From the IMG/VR virus record IMGVR_UViG_3300046534_001341, positions 1-64,000 of that record: DNA of 64,000 bases; one strand, 5' to 3'. Below, piece by piece: positions 41,816-48,991 of this stretch; within the stretch, counting starts at the first letter, position 1; every line of letters begins with the position of its first letter. The notes under the pieces were generated by a model, which worked only from the letters and a program-made list of their open reading frames with translations, had not been told where the DNA came from and made no database searches. A program made the position numbers and the translations under genes. The stretch comes from a virus.

Positions 41816-42061
41816 GTGACTAAAATTAGAACTTATGGGTATCAATGCCCATTCGATGGTAAGAACTTACAAGCTGATCTCGTTATTGGTCTTAAAACAT
41901 TGATTGGTCGTCGTGTCACTCGTAGCGCCAATGCGTCTATGGGCACGATCATCGACACTGAAATGTCTGATCATGGTTGTGTGATTATTCATGTCACTTG
42001 GGATACGGGCCACAAAGGTAATACCTATGGGCCAGCCTCACTAATCATAATACCTGACTAG
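41816..42061 (+). CDS. early protein, GTG start
   Basis: The GTG at 41816 follows AAGGAG. The 81-residue product contains YQCPFDGKNL, a basic RRVTRSANA segment and a beta C-terminal half (CVIIHVTWDTGHKG). No family recognised. Confidence 0.55.
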   Translation: MTKIRTYGYQCPFDGKNLQADLVIGLKTLIGRRVTRSANASMGTIIDTEMSDHGCVIIHVTWDTGHKGNTYGPASLIIIPD

Positions 42062-42070
42062 GAGAATACC

Positions 42071-42319
42071 GTGCCTACATTGGTTGAGTTCAAAGAACAG
42101 ATACTGGGTACGCTACATGACGAGGAAGCCATTCAAAAAGTTGAAAGGTATTTCGAGTTATTAGCGGACCATGAAAACCATACCGCAGAAGAGATCACCT
42201 CACATACCCGTGAGATGCTAGACCTGCATACATTGAAGCCAAAGCATGTAAGTATGTTGTACAGCTACTACATGAACTCTAAATACTATCAATCAATCAA
42301 AGATCTAGGCTTTAGATAA
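42071..42319 (+). CDS. early helical protein, GTG start
   Basis: This 82-residue GTG-start protein has AGGAG upstream, overlapping neither neighbour. It is helical and acidic, with an LVEFKEQILGTLHDEEAIQK start and a HVSMLYSYYMNSKYY end. It is the last gene before a strong terminator. The function is unknown. Confidence 0.55.
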   Translation: MPTLVEFKEQILGTLHDEEAIQKVERYFELLADHENHTAEEITSHTREMLDLHTLKPKHVSMLYSYYMNSKYYQSIKDLGFR

Positions 42320-42328
42320 ACACCTCAT

Positions 42329-42352
42329 AACCCCACGGTTGTGGGGTTTTTT
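42329..42352 (+). terminator. rho-independent terminator
   Basis: AACCCCAC-GGTT-GTGGGGTT with six T residues, ten bases past the 42319 stop. It closes the first early transcription unit. Confidence 0.88.
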
Positions 42353-42415
42353 CGTTTACACACCTTTACACACCTCGCGTGTTTACTGCACATGCGTAGC
42401 CAGTCCGAAAAAAAG

Positions 42416-42446
42416 GGGCTAACGCCCTAGTAAGGGGAATCACCCC
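42416..42446 (+). promoter_or_regulatory. TAAC-loop hairpin 5 with second hairpin (candidate early promoter)
   Basis: GGGC-TAAC-GCCC, then TAGTAA and a second stem GGGG-AATCA-CCCC. It lies 32 bases before the 42478 ATG and just after the strong terminator, so a new transcription start here would make sense. Confidence 0.55.
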
Positions 42447-42477
42447 AACCTTTTAATCACTCCGGAATACAAAAATC

Positions 42478-42750
42478 ATGGCATATCCTAGCACTGCTCC
42501 ATCTCAAGCAAACCGCAACAGCATTAAAGTGGCGGCTGCATTCTTGAACATCACCATCAAAGACTCTGCCGGTAACCCTCGACGCATCGGTGGACTGCCT
42601 TTGTACGCAGAAAACAAAACTCACGTTGGTATCCTAGCTAAGTTACAAGCTACGGAAGAAGCTAAGGCTGGTAGTAAAGAGTCTAAGTTCAAGTTTGTTG
42701 TTGACTACGAATTACGTTTAAACGACGCAGATGAAGTCGTTACATTCTAA
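42478..42750 (+). CDS. early protein of unknown function
   Basis: This 90-residue protein looks like a compact beta/helix domain: NSIKVAAAFLNITIKDSAGN, a GGLPLYAENKTHVGIL segment and a FKFVVDYELRLND end. It is flanked by the hairpin promoter candidate and a downstream hairpin, as a single-gene unit. The organisation suggests high expression. No family recognised. Confidence 0.6.
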   Translation: MAYPSTAPSQANRNSIKVAAAFLNITIKDSAGNPRRIGGLPLYAENKTHVGILAKLQATEEAKAGSKESKFKFVVDYELRLNDADEVVTF

Positions 42751-42759
42751 GTAGTTCCC

Positions 42760-42786
42760 AAAGGGCATCCATATTGGGTGCCCTTT
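42760..42786 (+). terminator. hairpin after 42478-42750 gene
   Basis: AAAGGGCATCC and GGGTGCCCTTT pair around a five-base loop (one T-G wobble). Only a broken T-run follows (ACTTTGTTT), so termination is likely partial. Confidence 0.5.
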
Positions 42787-42807
42787 ACTTTGTTTGGGGA
42801 TAGAACC

Positions 42808-43038
42808 ATGGAACCATCAATAATATTAGCCTCTATAGGCGGTGCAGTCATTTGGGGTCTTATCAAGGTGGTGCTCCAAGCCATCTTTGGTAACCGTAAG
42901 AGGCTCAAACCTGTACCTTATGTAGGTCACATGCAGTATTGCCGTGATCACATGCAAGAACCAAATCAATCACATTATGCAGACCACAACTGTGATCACT
43001 GTAAAGCCTTAGCCAAATTTGAATCGGAGCGCGGATAG
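42808..43038 (+). CDS. membrane-anchored small Cys/His protein
   Basis: The ATG at 42808 is preceded by GGGGAT. The 76-residue product has one N-terminal transmembrane helix (IILASIGGAVIWGLIKVVL), a basic stop-transfer region, and a Cys/His-rich tail (YCRDH, then HNCDHC) that could bind zinc. The function is unknown. Confidence 0.55.
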   Translation: MEPSIILASIGGAVIWGLIKVVLQAIFGNRKRLKPVPYVGHMQYCRDHMQEPNQSHYADHNCDHCKALAKFESERG

Positions 43039-43039
43039 T

Positions 43040-43360
43040 ATGAAAAAAGTATTAGATACAACTACACCACATGTGTTTGTTAACCCACTATCCGTTCAAC
43101 GTAGTTTTGTGCCTCTTGGACGCTTCGTTGATACACCGATGGATGGTGGTGTGTTACCTCGTGAATACGACCTGTATGCCATTATACATCCAACAGCCAA
43201 CGAGCTGAGTGATGTGAAGATAGGTGTACGCTTTGGTGCCAGTCTCAACGACAAGATGAGTGATGACCTGTCTCGCATCAACAACAGTGGTGTCCATACT
43301 CCAATGGATGAAGTAGCAAAACGTGCAATCAAGCACCTATTTTTTACAAGGAAGAAGTAG
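43040..43360 (+). CDS. early protein of unknown function
   Basis: The ATG at 43040 follows the previous stop by one base and has GGAG upstream. The 106-residue product is beta-rich with a YDLYAIIHPTANELSDVKIG core and basic end. No family recognised. Confidence 0.55.
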   Translation: MKKVLDTTTPHVFVNPLSVQRSFVPLGRFVDTPMDGGVLPREYDLYAIIHPTANELSDVKIGVRFGASLNDKMSDDLSRINNSGVHTPMDEVAKRAIKHLFFTRKK

Positions 43361-43361
43361 T

Positions 43362-43667
43362 ATGAACCGATCACCTATGTATAAAAACATGTGTGGGCGT
43401 CAAGTTGACCCTGACTTCACTGAGAAGCAGCTAGTGCCTGAGATACAGAAAGCTGCTTTATCACTGATCAAGTGTGAGGCTGCTGTACATGCTGGTAACC
43501 CTGAGGCTGAAGCTGCTTTCGATGATCTTAGTGCAAACCTTAAGTTTGAAATCAGCAACAACATGTTCCTTGTTAAAGGGACGATCATACTGCGTGAGTG
43601 TGCTAAACAGTTCGACTTAGCCATCCTTGCAGCACATGAGTCCACCCAACAGCGTTACTGCTACTGA
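43362..43667 (+). CDS. early helical protein
   Basis: ATG 43362 with AAGGAAG upstream is preferred to an in-frame start inside the preceding gene. The 101-residue product is helical (QLVPEIQKAALSLIKCEAAV, ILRECAKQFDLAILAAHEST). Its stop overlaps the next ATG. The function is unknown. Confidence 0.55.
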   Translation: MNRSPMYKNMCGRQVDPDFTEKQLVPEIQKAALSLIKCEAAVHAGNPEAEAAFDDLSANLKFEISNNMFLVKGTIILRECAKQFDLAILAAHESTQQRYCY

Positions 43668-44017
43668 TGGATACTCAAATCGATCTAGTCTTTAACCCAA
43701 CTCGTAAACGGAGAGTCACCGTGACTTCAAACATCAAGAAGATTCCGCATACACCTACAGAATTTGTAGCTAAAAACCGTGATAACAAGGCTGTTGTAGC
43801 CCAGTTGTCTATCTTTCCTGCTGGTCGCTTACAAGAACTAGCCCAAGCATTGGGTTTAGTTGCTGTCCGTGAGGGTATGTCTCGTCCTACACATCTAGCT
43901 GTTCGTGAAGGATATATGGCGTACACCAGCTCTGAAGATGGTAAGTCCAGTAAAATGTCTTACACCAATAAGGGTATTCGTTACATAAAAGAATACTTAC
44001 ACCACATCCCTAAGTAA
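43667..44017 (+). CDS. early protein; GTG 43721 is an alternative start
   Basis: The ATG overlaps the upstream TGA (TGATG). A GTG at 43721 with GGAG seven bases upstream would give 98 residues and may be the true start. The product has a basic N-terminus, an LSIFPAGRLQELAQALGLVA helix pair and a C-terminal IRYIKEYLHHIPK. Possible DNA-binding helices, no family recognised. Confidence 0.55.
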   Translation: MDTQIDLVFNPTRKRRVTVTSNIKKIPHTPTEFVAKNRDNKAVVAQLSIFPAGRLQELAQALGLVAVREGMSRPTHLAVREGYMAYTSSEDGKSSKMSYTNKGIRYIKEYLHHIPK

Positions 44018-44024
44018 CTTCAAC

Positions 44025-44040
44025 GCCCTCACAAGAGGGC
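44025..44040 (+). promoter_or_regulatory. intergenic hairpin upstream of 44063 gene
   Basis: GCCCTC-ACAA-GAGGGC, six pairs with a four-base loop and no T-tract. It sits 22 bases before the next ATG, similar in placing to the TAAC hairpins but with a different loop. Confidence 0.35.
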
Positions 44041-44062
44041 AACAACCACTACAGAAGAGAGA

Positions 44063-44857
44063 ATGAAAATGTCCCAAGCAAAGAATGTACAAGTATCTGG
44101 TACCGTCCCACATAACGTAGTTGAGCGTGATCAACAGCTAAGCACTCAGATTGATGAAACCGTCAAGATGAGTAAGTACAAGATCAAGCGCACGTTGGAA
44201 GCTGCACGAGTTATTGCACAGGATAACTACGAAGCCAAACAGGAAGCGTGGGTTCTTGCTTGTAAACCAAGAAAGGTAATAACCGATCGTGTTATGGCAG
44301 CAGCCAAAGAATATGCGCTTACTGCCTTGATGCCTATGCTTAACCTATTGGTTGACTACTGCGAATCCGGTGAATCAGGTACATTCTTTGATGATAACCG
44401 TGACGAAGAAGTACCTCTGGAAACCATTGCCAACAAGATGGTATACATAGAGCACTCATACGGCATGCCTTCAGCAAATGAATCACAAAGCATCTGGGTG
44501 TGGTACTACGTGAACGTATTCGCACATGTCTCAAGCAATGCAGGCAACCTTGGTGATTACGAGGATATCCTCATGACACCTAAACATAAATACGTGACCA
44601 TACCTCTGACTCCCGAAGAAACTGCGATCATCGCGCTAGGTGACAACTTGTCTAGTGAGAAGCACCTATTCAACCTTGAGATCAACGAGATCGACACCAA
44701 GCTGAAGAACCTTGACAACATCACTGAAGACATTGAATTCGCATTGCTACAAAGCAAGGCTAAGTCTGAAGGTAATACTCAGGTGACCGACGTGTCAGAT
44801 CAAATCACTAAAGCCATACTGGCCGGTGAAAACCCTAGTGTAATGCTACTTAAATAA
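44063..44857 (+). CDS. early protein of unknown function, 264 residues
   Basis: One of the largest early products: helical throughout, with acidic middle (GESGTFFDDNRDEEVPLETI) and two hydrophobic-heptad regions (YALTALMPMLNLLVDYCE and INEIDTKLKNLDNITEDIEF). ATG 44069 is an alternative start. No enzyme motif is seen; a host-interaction role is plausible from its early position. Confidence 0.6.
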   Translation: MKMSQAKNVQVSGTVPHNVVERDQQLSTQIDETVKMSKYKIKRTLEAARVIAQDNYEAKQEAWVLACKPRKVITDRVMAAAKEYALTALMPMLNLLVDYCESGESGTFFDDNRDEEVPLETIANKMVYIEHSYGMPSANESQSIWVWYYVNVFAHVSSNAGNLGDYEDILMTPKHKYVTIPLTPEETAIIALGDNLSSEKHLFNLEINEIDTKLKNLDNITEDIEFALLQSKAKSEGNTQVTDVSDQITKAILAGENPSVMLLK

Positions 44858-44890
44858 ACCACCAGCCCAGCTAACACAGTGGGCATCATT

Positions 44891-44905
44891 GTCACCTCCG
44901 GTGAC
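44891..44905 (+). promoter_or_regulatory. three-base-loop hairpin
   Basis: GTCACC-TCC-GGTGAC, a six-pair stem with a three-base loop, 28 bases before the 44933 ATG. This is the stem and loop size of N4 virion-RNAP promoter hairpins. Confidence 0.35.
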
Positions 44906-44932
44906 CTACCTGACCAATATTTGGAGAAAAAC

Positions 44933-45223
44933 ATGAAGTCGTTACTAATTATTAACATAGTGATAGTTGCATCAGTGGCCTTAACAATCCAAGTTTTAAA
45001 CATGCATAAACCAAAGCCTTCATTTGGAGGGTTAGTCTTTGAAGTGATCACTACGCCTGTAGATACTATATCTAAAGGGGATGAGTGCAAGATGCTTGGT
45101 ATGAACGTGACTGTATTTCAGGTACGTAAGGCCACTGTAGGCTTTGCAGATGTGGTGACTAACGATTTAACACTACTTAATGTACCTCGACGAATCCTCA
45201 AGAACTGCACACCTCAGCCCTAA
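44933..45223 (+). CDS. secreted or membrane-anchored early protein
   Basis: ATG 44933 with GGAG upstream. The 96-residue product opens with a hydrophobic signal-anchor (LLIINIVIVASVALTIQVL), then a beta-rich domain with two Cys residues (ECKMLG, then KNCTPQP) that could form a disulfide in the periplasm. The function is unknown. Confidence 0.55.
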   Translation: MKSLLIINIVIVASVALTIQVLNMHKPKPSFGGLVFEVITTPVDTISKGDECKMLGMNVTVFQVRKATVGFADVVTNDLTLLNVPRRILKNCTPQP

Positions 45224-45253
45224 TGGCTGAGGCCATTTCAGGGAGAAGATAGA

Positions 45254-45445
45254 ATGCCTGATTCAAAGATAGCTCATAACTTCGTTCGTGGTATTACATA
45301 CAATTGTGTTAAGTACGATGCCACGTATGCCCAGTACCTAAACCGCATTGGTGAGTTGTACTCAGGTCTAGCCATAAATGAAACCACCTACAAAGAACTA
45401 AAACTAAAGAGATTTCTTGGAGTTATGCCATGTCGAGGTCAGTAG
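45254..45445 (+). CDS. family A small protein 1, LKxLL-type tail
   Basis: First of four adjacent small proteins with a shared plan: R-x-x-Y-x-C-V-x-Y-D-x-x-Y-x-x-Y-L in the middle and an ending Y-K-E-L-K-L-K-R-F-L-G. The 63-residue product overlaps the next gene by 16 bases. The tail fits the recurrent LKxLL pattern. The function is unknown. Confidence 0.6.
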   Translation: MPDSKIAHNFVRGITYNCVKYDATYAQYLNRIGELYSGLAINETTYKELKLKRFLGVMPCRGQ

Positions 45446-45624
45446 CTGAAAGCGCCCATAGGCGTTGTGTCTCCTATCAAGGGTACGAACAAGCAGTCGA
45501 TCGTAAGAACTCCCGATGGGATAGAGACACCATCGACGACACCCTATCAATGGAAGAGTTCATTCAGGTGGGTAAAGAAATCCGCTTAAAACAACTACTT
45601 ACGAGGCACCAAAATGGTATCTAA
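45430..45624 (+). CDS. family A small protein 2, LKQLL tail
   Basis: This 64-residue basic protein contains HRRCVSYQGYEQAVDRK, an acidic helix and the tail GKEIRLKQLLTRHQ. The layout matches its neighbours (Arg/Tyr-rich front, E-x-x-L-K-x-L-L end). The codons of the tail also provide GAGG, a ribosome site pointing to the ATG at 45614. Confidence 0.6.
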   Translation: MSRSVAESAHRRCVSYQGYEQAVDRKNSRWDRDTIDDTLSMEEFIQVGKEIRLKQLLTRHQNGI

Positions 45625-45635
45625 GCTTGTATTCC

Positions 45636-45857
45636 ATGGGTAATGGTTGTCACACAGCTAAGAAGATAGAGCTGCAAGGTAGGACTGATTACATCCGTGC
45701 TGGGTATAAATACTCCACTTACCTACGCATGATCACCTTACGTAATATCGGGCGCCATCCTCCTCAAATAATCACACCTATAACTGAAGAGGACTACAAC
45801 CAGCAGCTCAAAGAGCACGCACTCAAGGAACTGATCTCATGCAACGTGACCCAGTAA
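45636..45857 (+). CDS. family A small protein 3, LKELI tail
   Basis: Start uncertain: ATG 45636 lacks a ribosome site and an in-frame TTG lies at 45627, while an ATG at 45614 with GAGG upstream opens only nine codons (ending at 45643) in a different frame. That suggests a frameshift near the start or an unusual initiation. The 73-residue product has GYKYSTYLRMITLRNIGRHP, an EEDYNQQLKEHALKELI end and overlaps the next gene. Confidence 0.5.
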   Translation: MGNGCHTAKKIELQGRTDYIRAGYKYSTYLRMITLRNIGRHPPQIITPITEEDYNQQLKEHALKELISCNVTQ

Positions 45858-46009
45858 ATGTAAGCCTGTGGCGGTCGTACGCTGATTTCAGGCACTCGTA
45901 CTACACGTACACCAAAGCCCTCAGTTCTCATTGCACACCAGTTTCTGAAGAAGTGTACAATCAACGACTCAAAGAAAACAAACTCAAATCACTTTTAATA
46001 GGTAAATAA
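45839..46009 (+). CDS. family A small protein 4, LKSLL tail
   Basis: An ATG at 45839 opens 56 codons: WRSYADFRHSYYTYTKALSS, then EEVYNQRLKENKLKSLLIGK. The EE-x-YNQ-x-LKE-x-x-LK segment is nearly the same as in the preceding protein, which establishes paralogy. AGGA precedes the start and the gene overlaps its neighbour, so it is very likely translated. Confidence 0.65.
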   Translation: MQRDPVNVSLWRSYADFRHSYYTYTKALSSHCTPVSEEVYNQRLKENKLKSLLIGK

Positions 46010-46010
46010 C

Positions 46011-46202
46011 TTGAAACAAATATGGATATCACAAGATATTGTTAATAGTACTATCACAGCAGGTATCGAAAGCCGTAAGGGTAAGATCGTCAGGGAGAAG
46101 GTGTTCCCTGACACCACCCCAAAACAGATAGTCGATGAATGGGCCAACAAGGAAATCGACATGATGGAGTTACTAATGCTGGAAAACCAAAGTGACACCT
46201 GA
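46011..46202 (+). CDS. family B small protein 1, TTG start
   Basis: The TTG at 46011 follows AGGTAAATAAC and is the only reasonable start. The 63-residue product has a K-V-F-P-D-T-T-P-K-Q-I-V-D-E-W segment and ends NKEIDMMELLMLENQ, a weaker form of the common tail. It belongs to a row of proteins with an (I/V)-x-x-W helix before the tail. Confidence 0.55.
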   Translation: MKQIWISQDIVNSTITAGIESRKGKIVREKVFPDTTPKQIVDEWANKEIDMMELLMLENQSDT

Positions 46203-46437
46203 CCCAACTGAGTTCTGGAGGGATATTACATTGAAATCAGCAGAAGGATACACCTGGGGATGGGAGAAGCAGCGTAGAAACTACGAGGCCACCATCCACT
46301 TCGATGGCTTTCAAGTCATAACCAAGAACTTCCCTATAGGTACTGAGCCAGATGTAATGGCTGCATGGGCCAAAGGGGAGATCCAAGTACGTAAACTCAA
46401 AGACCTTATCGCGCCTCCGGCACGTTCCAACCCGTAA
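46192..46437 (+). CDS. family B small protein 2, LKDLI tail
   Basis: GTG start overlapping the previous gene. The 81-residue product has GYTWGWEKQRRNYEATIHF near the front, KNFPIGTEPDVMAAWAKGE, then VRKLKDLIAPP. The pattern GY-x-W, beta strands, K-x-F, W helix, LKxLI is shared with 46957, 47207 and 47846. Confidence 0.6.
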   Translation: MTPDPTEFWRDITLKSAEGYTWGWEKQRRNYEATIHFDGFQVITKNFPIGTEPDVMAAWAKGEIQVRKLKDLIAPPARSNP

Positions 46438-46462
46438 TTTAACCTAAATAACTGAGTAACAA

Positions 46463-46741
46463 ATGATCCAAATTAATGAAGTATTCTCATGTGAACGCGA
46501 CAAATACCAATGGTTGCTTCACCAAAAGAAACCTAAGGGTAAACACCCAATCACAGGTGAGTTATCCACAAAAGAAAGCACCTCTGTCACATACCACTCA
46601 AACCCTGAGCAGATCATGAATGTGGTGATAAATCGCAGCTTAGGTAAATGTGAGTCACTTGTAGAGATGCGTGACATGCTCGTAGAGAGCCGTGAGATGG
46701 TCTCTAAGGCATGTGCGGCTATAAGTAAAGCCAATACATAG
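46463..46741 (+). CDS. early protein, possibly diverged family B
   Basis: This 92-residue protein has YQWLLHQKKPKGKHPITGE near the front, like the GY-x-W motif of its neighbours, and a helical C-terminus without the LKxLL tail. The function is unknown. Confidence 0.5.
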   Translation: MIQINEVFSCERDKYQWLLHQKKPKGKHPITGELSTKESTSVTYHSNPEQIMNVVINRSLGKCESLVEMRDMLVESREMVSKACAAISKANT

Positions 46742-46754
46742 GTGAGGTATAAAT

Positions 46755-46964
46755 ATGGCCAGATACTGGGTTAAATTCAAACGTATCAAGAAGACTAATC
46801 GAGTGATGGCAAGCTTGGTTATGCCCACTAATGCAGGGCCAAAAGTCATGGCCCAGAAAAGCTTCCATGCTTACCAAACCTCTTATGGGACTATTGACCC
46901 TAACGTCCAGAAATGGGCAAGTCCCTTAGTGAACATGTATCGGCTGCTATCTCCACATGGGTGA
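46755..46964 (+). CDS. small basic family B-like protein
   Basis: The 69-residue product opens ARYWVKFKRIKKTNRVMASL, carries a QKSFHAYQTSYGTI segment and ends VQKWASPLVNMYRLLSP, keeping the W helix and a degraded tail. It overlaps the next gene by eight bases. Confidence 0.5.
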   Translation: MARYWVKFKRIKKTNRVMASLVMPTNAGPKVMAQKSFHAYQTSYGTIDPNVQKWASPLVNMYRLLSPHG

Positions 46965-47220
46965 GCTAAGTGAGATCTACCCTAGGGTACACAGAGCAAT
47001 TGCAGCACCTTGGGAACCGAAGTACACGAGAGGGTTCGCTTGGGTAATACCTCCTCACACCAATCTTAGTGAGGTGAAAGTAATCATCCGAGTCAACTCA
47101 AAACAACAACGAGAAGAGACATTCAACGCTACAGACATAAAAGCTATAGCGAAGTGGATTAACTCACAGACCAAAATCTTAAGGTTAGTCATGCCGGGGG
47201 TGTCTAGTGACAGGAGATAA
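46957..47220 (+). CDS. family B small protein
   Basis: This 87-residue product has GFAWVIPPHTNLSEVKVIIR, then a DIKAIAKWINSQTKILRLVMPG end. GF-x-W, central strand, W helix and LRLVM match the family B plan. ATG overlaps the previous gene. Confidence 0.55.
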   Translation: MGELSEIYPRVHRAIAAPWEPKYTRGFAWVIPPHTNLSEVKVIIRVNSKQQREETFNATDIKAIAKWINSQTKILRLVMPGVSSDRR

Positions 47221-47488
47221 CACACAACCTGATAAGATAGTTGGGCGGATAAGATTACATACCCAACCAATTAATGGATTCTACTGGTCTATGTTCCACG
47301 AGCACCCAGATGGTGTGTACGTAATGGCTTCTTACTCAGACCCAATTGTAGTTGTAATACAGCTTTACGACAATACTAAGACATTCCCTGCCTCTACACC
47401 ATGTAGTGACATTGAGGGTTGGGTACTAAAAGAAACCAAGAAGATAAACCTGAAGAATTTACTTTTTACTTGTACCAAAACCAATTAA
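47207..47488 (+). CDS. family B small protein, LKNLL tail
   Basis: GTG start overlapping the previous gene. The 93-residue product has GFYWSMFHEHPDGVYVMAS, a CSDIEGWVLKETKKINLKNLL end. The tail and the W helix are clear. Confidence 0.6.
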   Translation: MTGDNTQPDKIVGRIRLHTQPINGFYWSMFHEHPDGVYVMASYSDPIVVVIQLYDNTKTFPASTPCSDIEGWVLKETKKINLKNLLFTCTKTN

Positions 47489-47537
47489 TTATAAACCCAA
47501 AGGTGGCTACGGCAACCGAAACATAAAGGTATAAACC

Positions 47538-47846
47538 ATGAATAAATTAGCATTAGTAATAACCATTGCGGCTATGGTTGGATGCGCATCTGCACCACGT
47601 CAATTGCCTGTATTGGTAGATGGTAACAACTATCTAGCTATGGGCACCGACTGCTCGTATGGCATGATGAGCCAAAATGTACCTAATCAGCTTGACTGCT
47701 ACAACGAAGACAAAAAGTACACAGGCAATCGTAAGCCTATGACAGCCAAAGAGCTTAAGGACTTCTGGGCAATACGAGACCAGAACATCACAGACCGTCA
47801 GGTTGATCGATTGAAAACACAGCTACGTAATGGCCGAGGACGTTAA
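47538..47846 (+). CDS. lipoprotein of unknown function
   Basis: A Lys-containing start, hydrophobic segment and M-V-G-C lipobox (Cys17) make a good signal peptidase II site, so the 102-residue product should be a lipoprotein. The mature part has two further Cys (DCSYGM, LDCYN) that could form a disulfide. An early phage lipoprotein may alter the host envelope or block superinfection. It overlaps the next start by one base. Confidence 0.7.
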   Translation: MNKLALVITIAAMVGCASAPRQLPVLVDGNNYLAMGTDCSYGMMSQNVPNQLDCYNEDKKYTGNRKPMTAKELKDFWAIRDQNITDRQVDRLKTQLRNGRGR

Positions 47847-48319
47847 TGCTAGAGATTACGCAGGAAATTAATTACTACTGTAAAGATGTTAATGGGTACT
47901 CATGGGGGGTGACTCAGGAACACAACCGAGCCAGCCCCATCAAGGTTGAGATTCATACCAAGCCCAGTATAAAAAAGACATTCATCTCCAGCACCCCTAG
48001 AAATAGGATCGTAGATTGGATCACCCAAGAGACCGCTAAGCTCAAGCTAAAAGCCTTGATAGGCCCTAAGGCCAAAGTAGAGTTGGGAAACCCTTGGGAG
48101 GGTTTAGTGAAACTTTCAGGGCAGATGAATCAGGTTAAGACTTGCGGGAGAAGAGTAGGAGTCATCATCTTTGATAGTATAGATAACTACTACGAATCCA
48201 ACGCCACCCAGTACGTATCCAGCACCAACATACCTGAGTCCAACCAAGCCGCCGCCTTTGATAAACAAACCGGTAAAAACAAATCCAAAACTAAATACAA
48301 CAGCCCATACGGGCCATAG
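47846..48319 (+). CDS. family B protein with C-terminal extension
   Basis: The first 75 residues follow the family plan: GYSWGVTQEHNRASPIKVEI, a NRIVDWITQETAKLKLKALIGPK end. A further 80 residues, polar and Asn/Ser/Lys-rich, continue after the motif, so the LKALI is internal here. Its KLKALIGPK is very like KLRALLVGPK in the minus-strand 39353-39745 protein. Confidence 0.6.
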   Translation: MLEITQEINYYCKDVNGYSWGVTQEHNRASPIKVEIHTKPSIKKTFISSTPRNRIVDWITQETAKLKLKALIGPKAKVELGNPWEGLVKLSGQMNQVKTCGRRVGVIIFDSIDNYYESNATQYVSSTNIPESNQAAAFDKQTGKNKSKTKYNSPYGP

Positions 48320-48327
48320 GAACCACC

Positions 48328-48597
48328 ATGGAACAGTTTATTGTAGTCATAGTTATAGGGATCTTCTTCTACTACCTAGGATCTAGGGATGGTAAGAAGG
48401 ATCAGTACAAAAAGGACAAGGCCATGATGGGGGTTATGGAATATGCCACCATCAAAGCATTTAGGCAAACTAGAGAAAAATGTTTATTGAACGAAATTTT
48501 GATTGCAAAGATAGCCTTACTAGAGAAAAACAAAAAAGAAATAGATGAAGTCAGTGGTAAATCATCAATTAATACAGGCAAGACCAATGCTGAATAA
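48328..48597 (+). CDS. small membrane-anchored coiled-coil protein
   Basis: This 89-residue protein has an N-terminal transmembrane helix (FIVVIVIGIFFYYLG), then a Lys-rich cytoplasmic part with a coiled-coil helix (ILIAKIALLEKNKKEIDE). The function is unknown. Confidence 0.55.
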   Translation: MEQFIVVIVIGIFFYYLGSRDGKKDQYKKDKAMMGVMEYATIKAFRQTREKCLLNEILIAKIALLEKNKKEIDEVSGKSSINTGKTNAE

Positions 48598-48931
48598 AAA
48601 CATACACATAAAAACTGGGATGCTACTCGTAGTAAAGAAAACCTTCTGGACTACTGCTGCCCACAAGGTTGATACTTTCCACGTGAAGTATCAAATACCT
48701 AAAGGTACCATCCTTGAAATACGTTACCCGTATGAGTGGCACTTCCGCTTTGGAGACAATTGCTGGGCACAAGTACCAGCAGAAACACTGGTTAAGTGTT
48801 GTGAGTTCTTTGGTGTGATCCATGAAGATGTAAGGTTCAATAACAATAATAGCCTACCTGAAATCATGGAAGAAAATCTGTACTACCCTGCATCTGAATA
48901 TAAATTGGTTCGTTCCGAATCTGCAAAATAG
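48590..48931 (+). CDS. early protein before RNAP1
   Basis: ATG 48590 overlaps the preceding stop and is preferred to a start at 48545. The 113-residue product contains aromatic-rich strands (VKKTFWTTAAHKV, YEWHFRFGDNCWAQV). No family recognised. Confidence 0.55.
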   Translation: MNKNIHIKTGMLLVVKKTFWTTAAHKVDTFHVKYQIPKGTILEIRYPYEWHFRFGDNCWAQVPAETLVKCCEFFGVIHEDVRFNNNNSLPEIMEENLYYPASEYKLVRSESAK

Positions 48932-48942
48932 TTGTTCTCTTC

Positions 48943-48972
48943 CGGCTAACGCCGTAGGGGGCAACGTCCCCC
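48943..48972 (+). promoter_or_regulatory. TAAC-loop hairpin 6 with second hairpin, upstream of RNAP1
   Basis: CGGC-TAAC-GCCG, then TAG running into GGGGG-CAACGT-CCCCC. It lies 35 bases from the RNAP1 start. Placing one copy exactly before the RNAP genes would let the virion polymerase switch on the next polymerase. Confidence 0.55.
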
Positions 48973-48991
48973 ACACTTTAAGGAAATATCC

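Noticed and set aside
42760-42790. Strong terminator after the 42478-42750 gene
   Set aside because: The stem is good but the T-run is broken, so it is reported only as a probable partial terminator.
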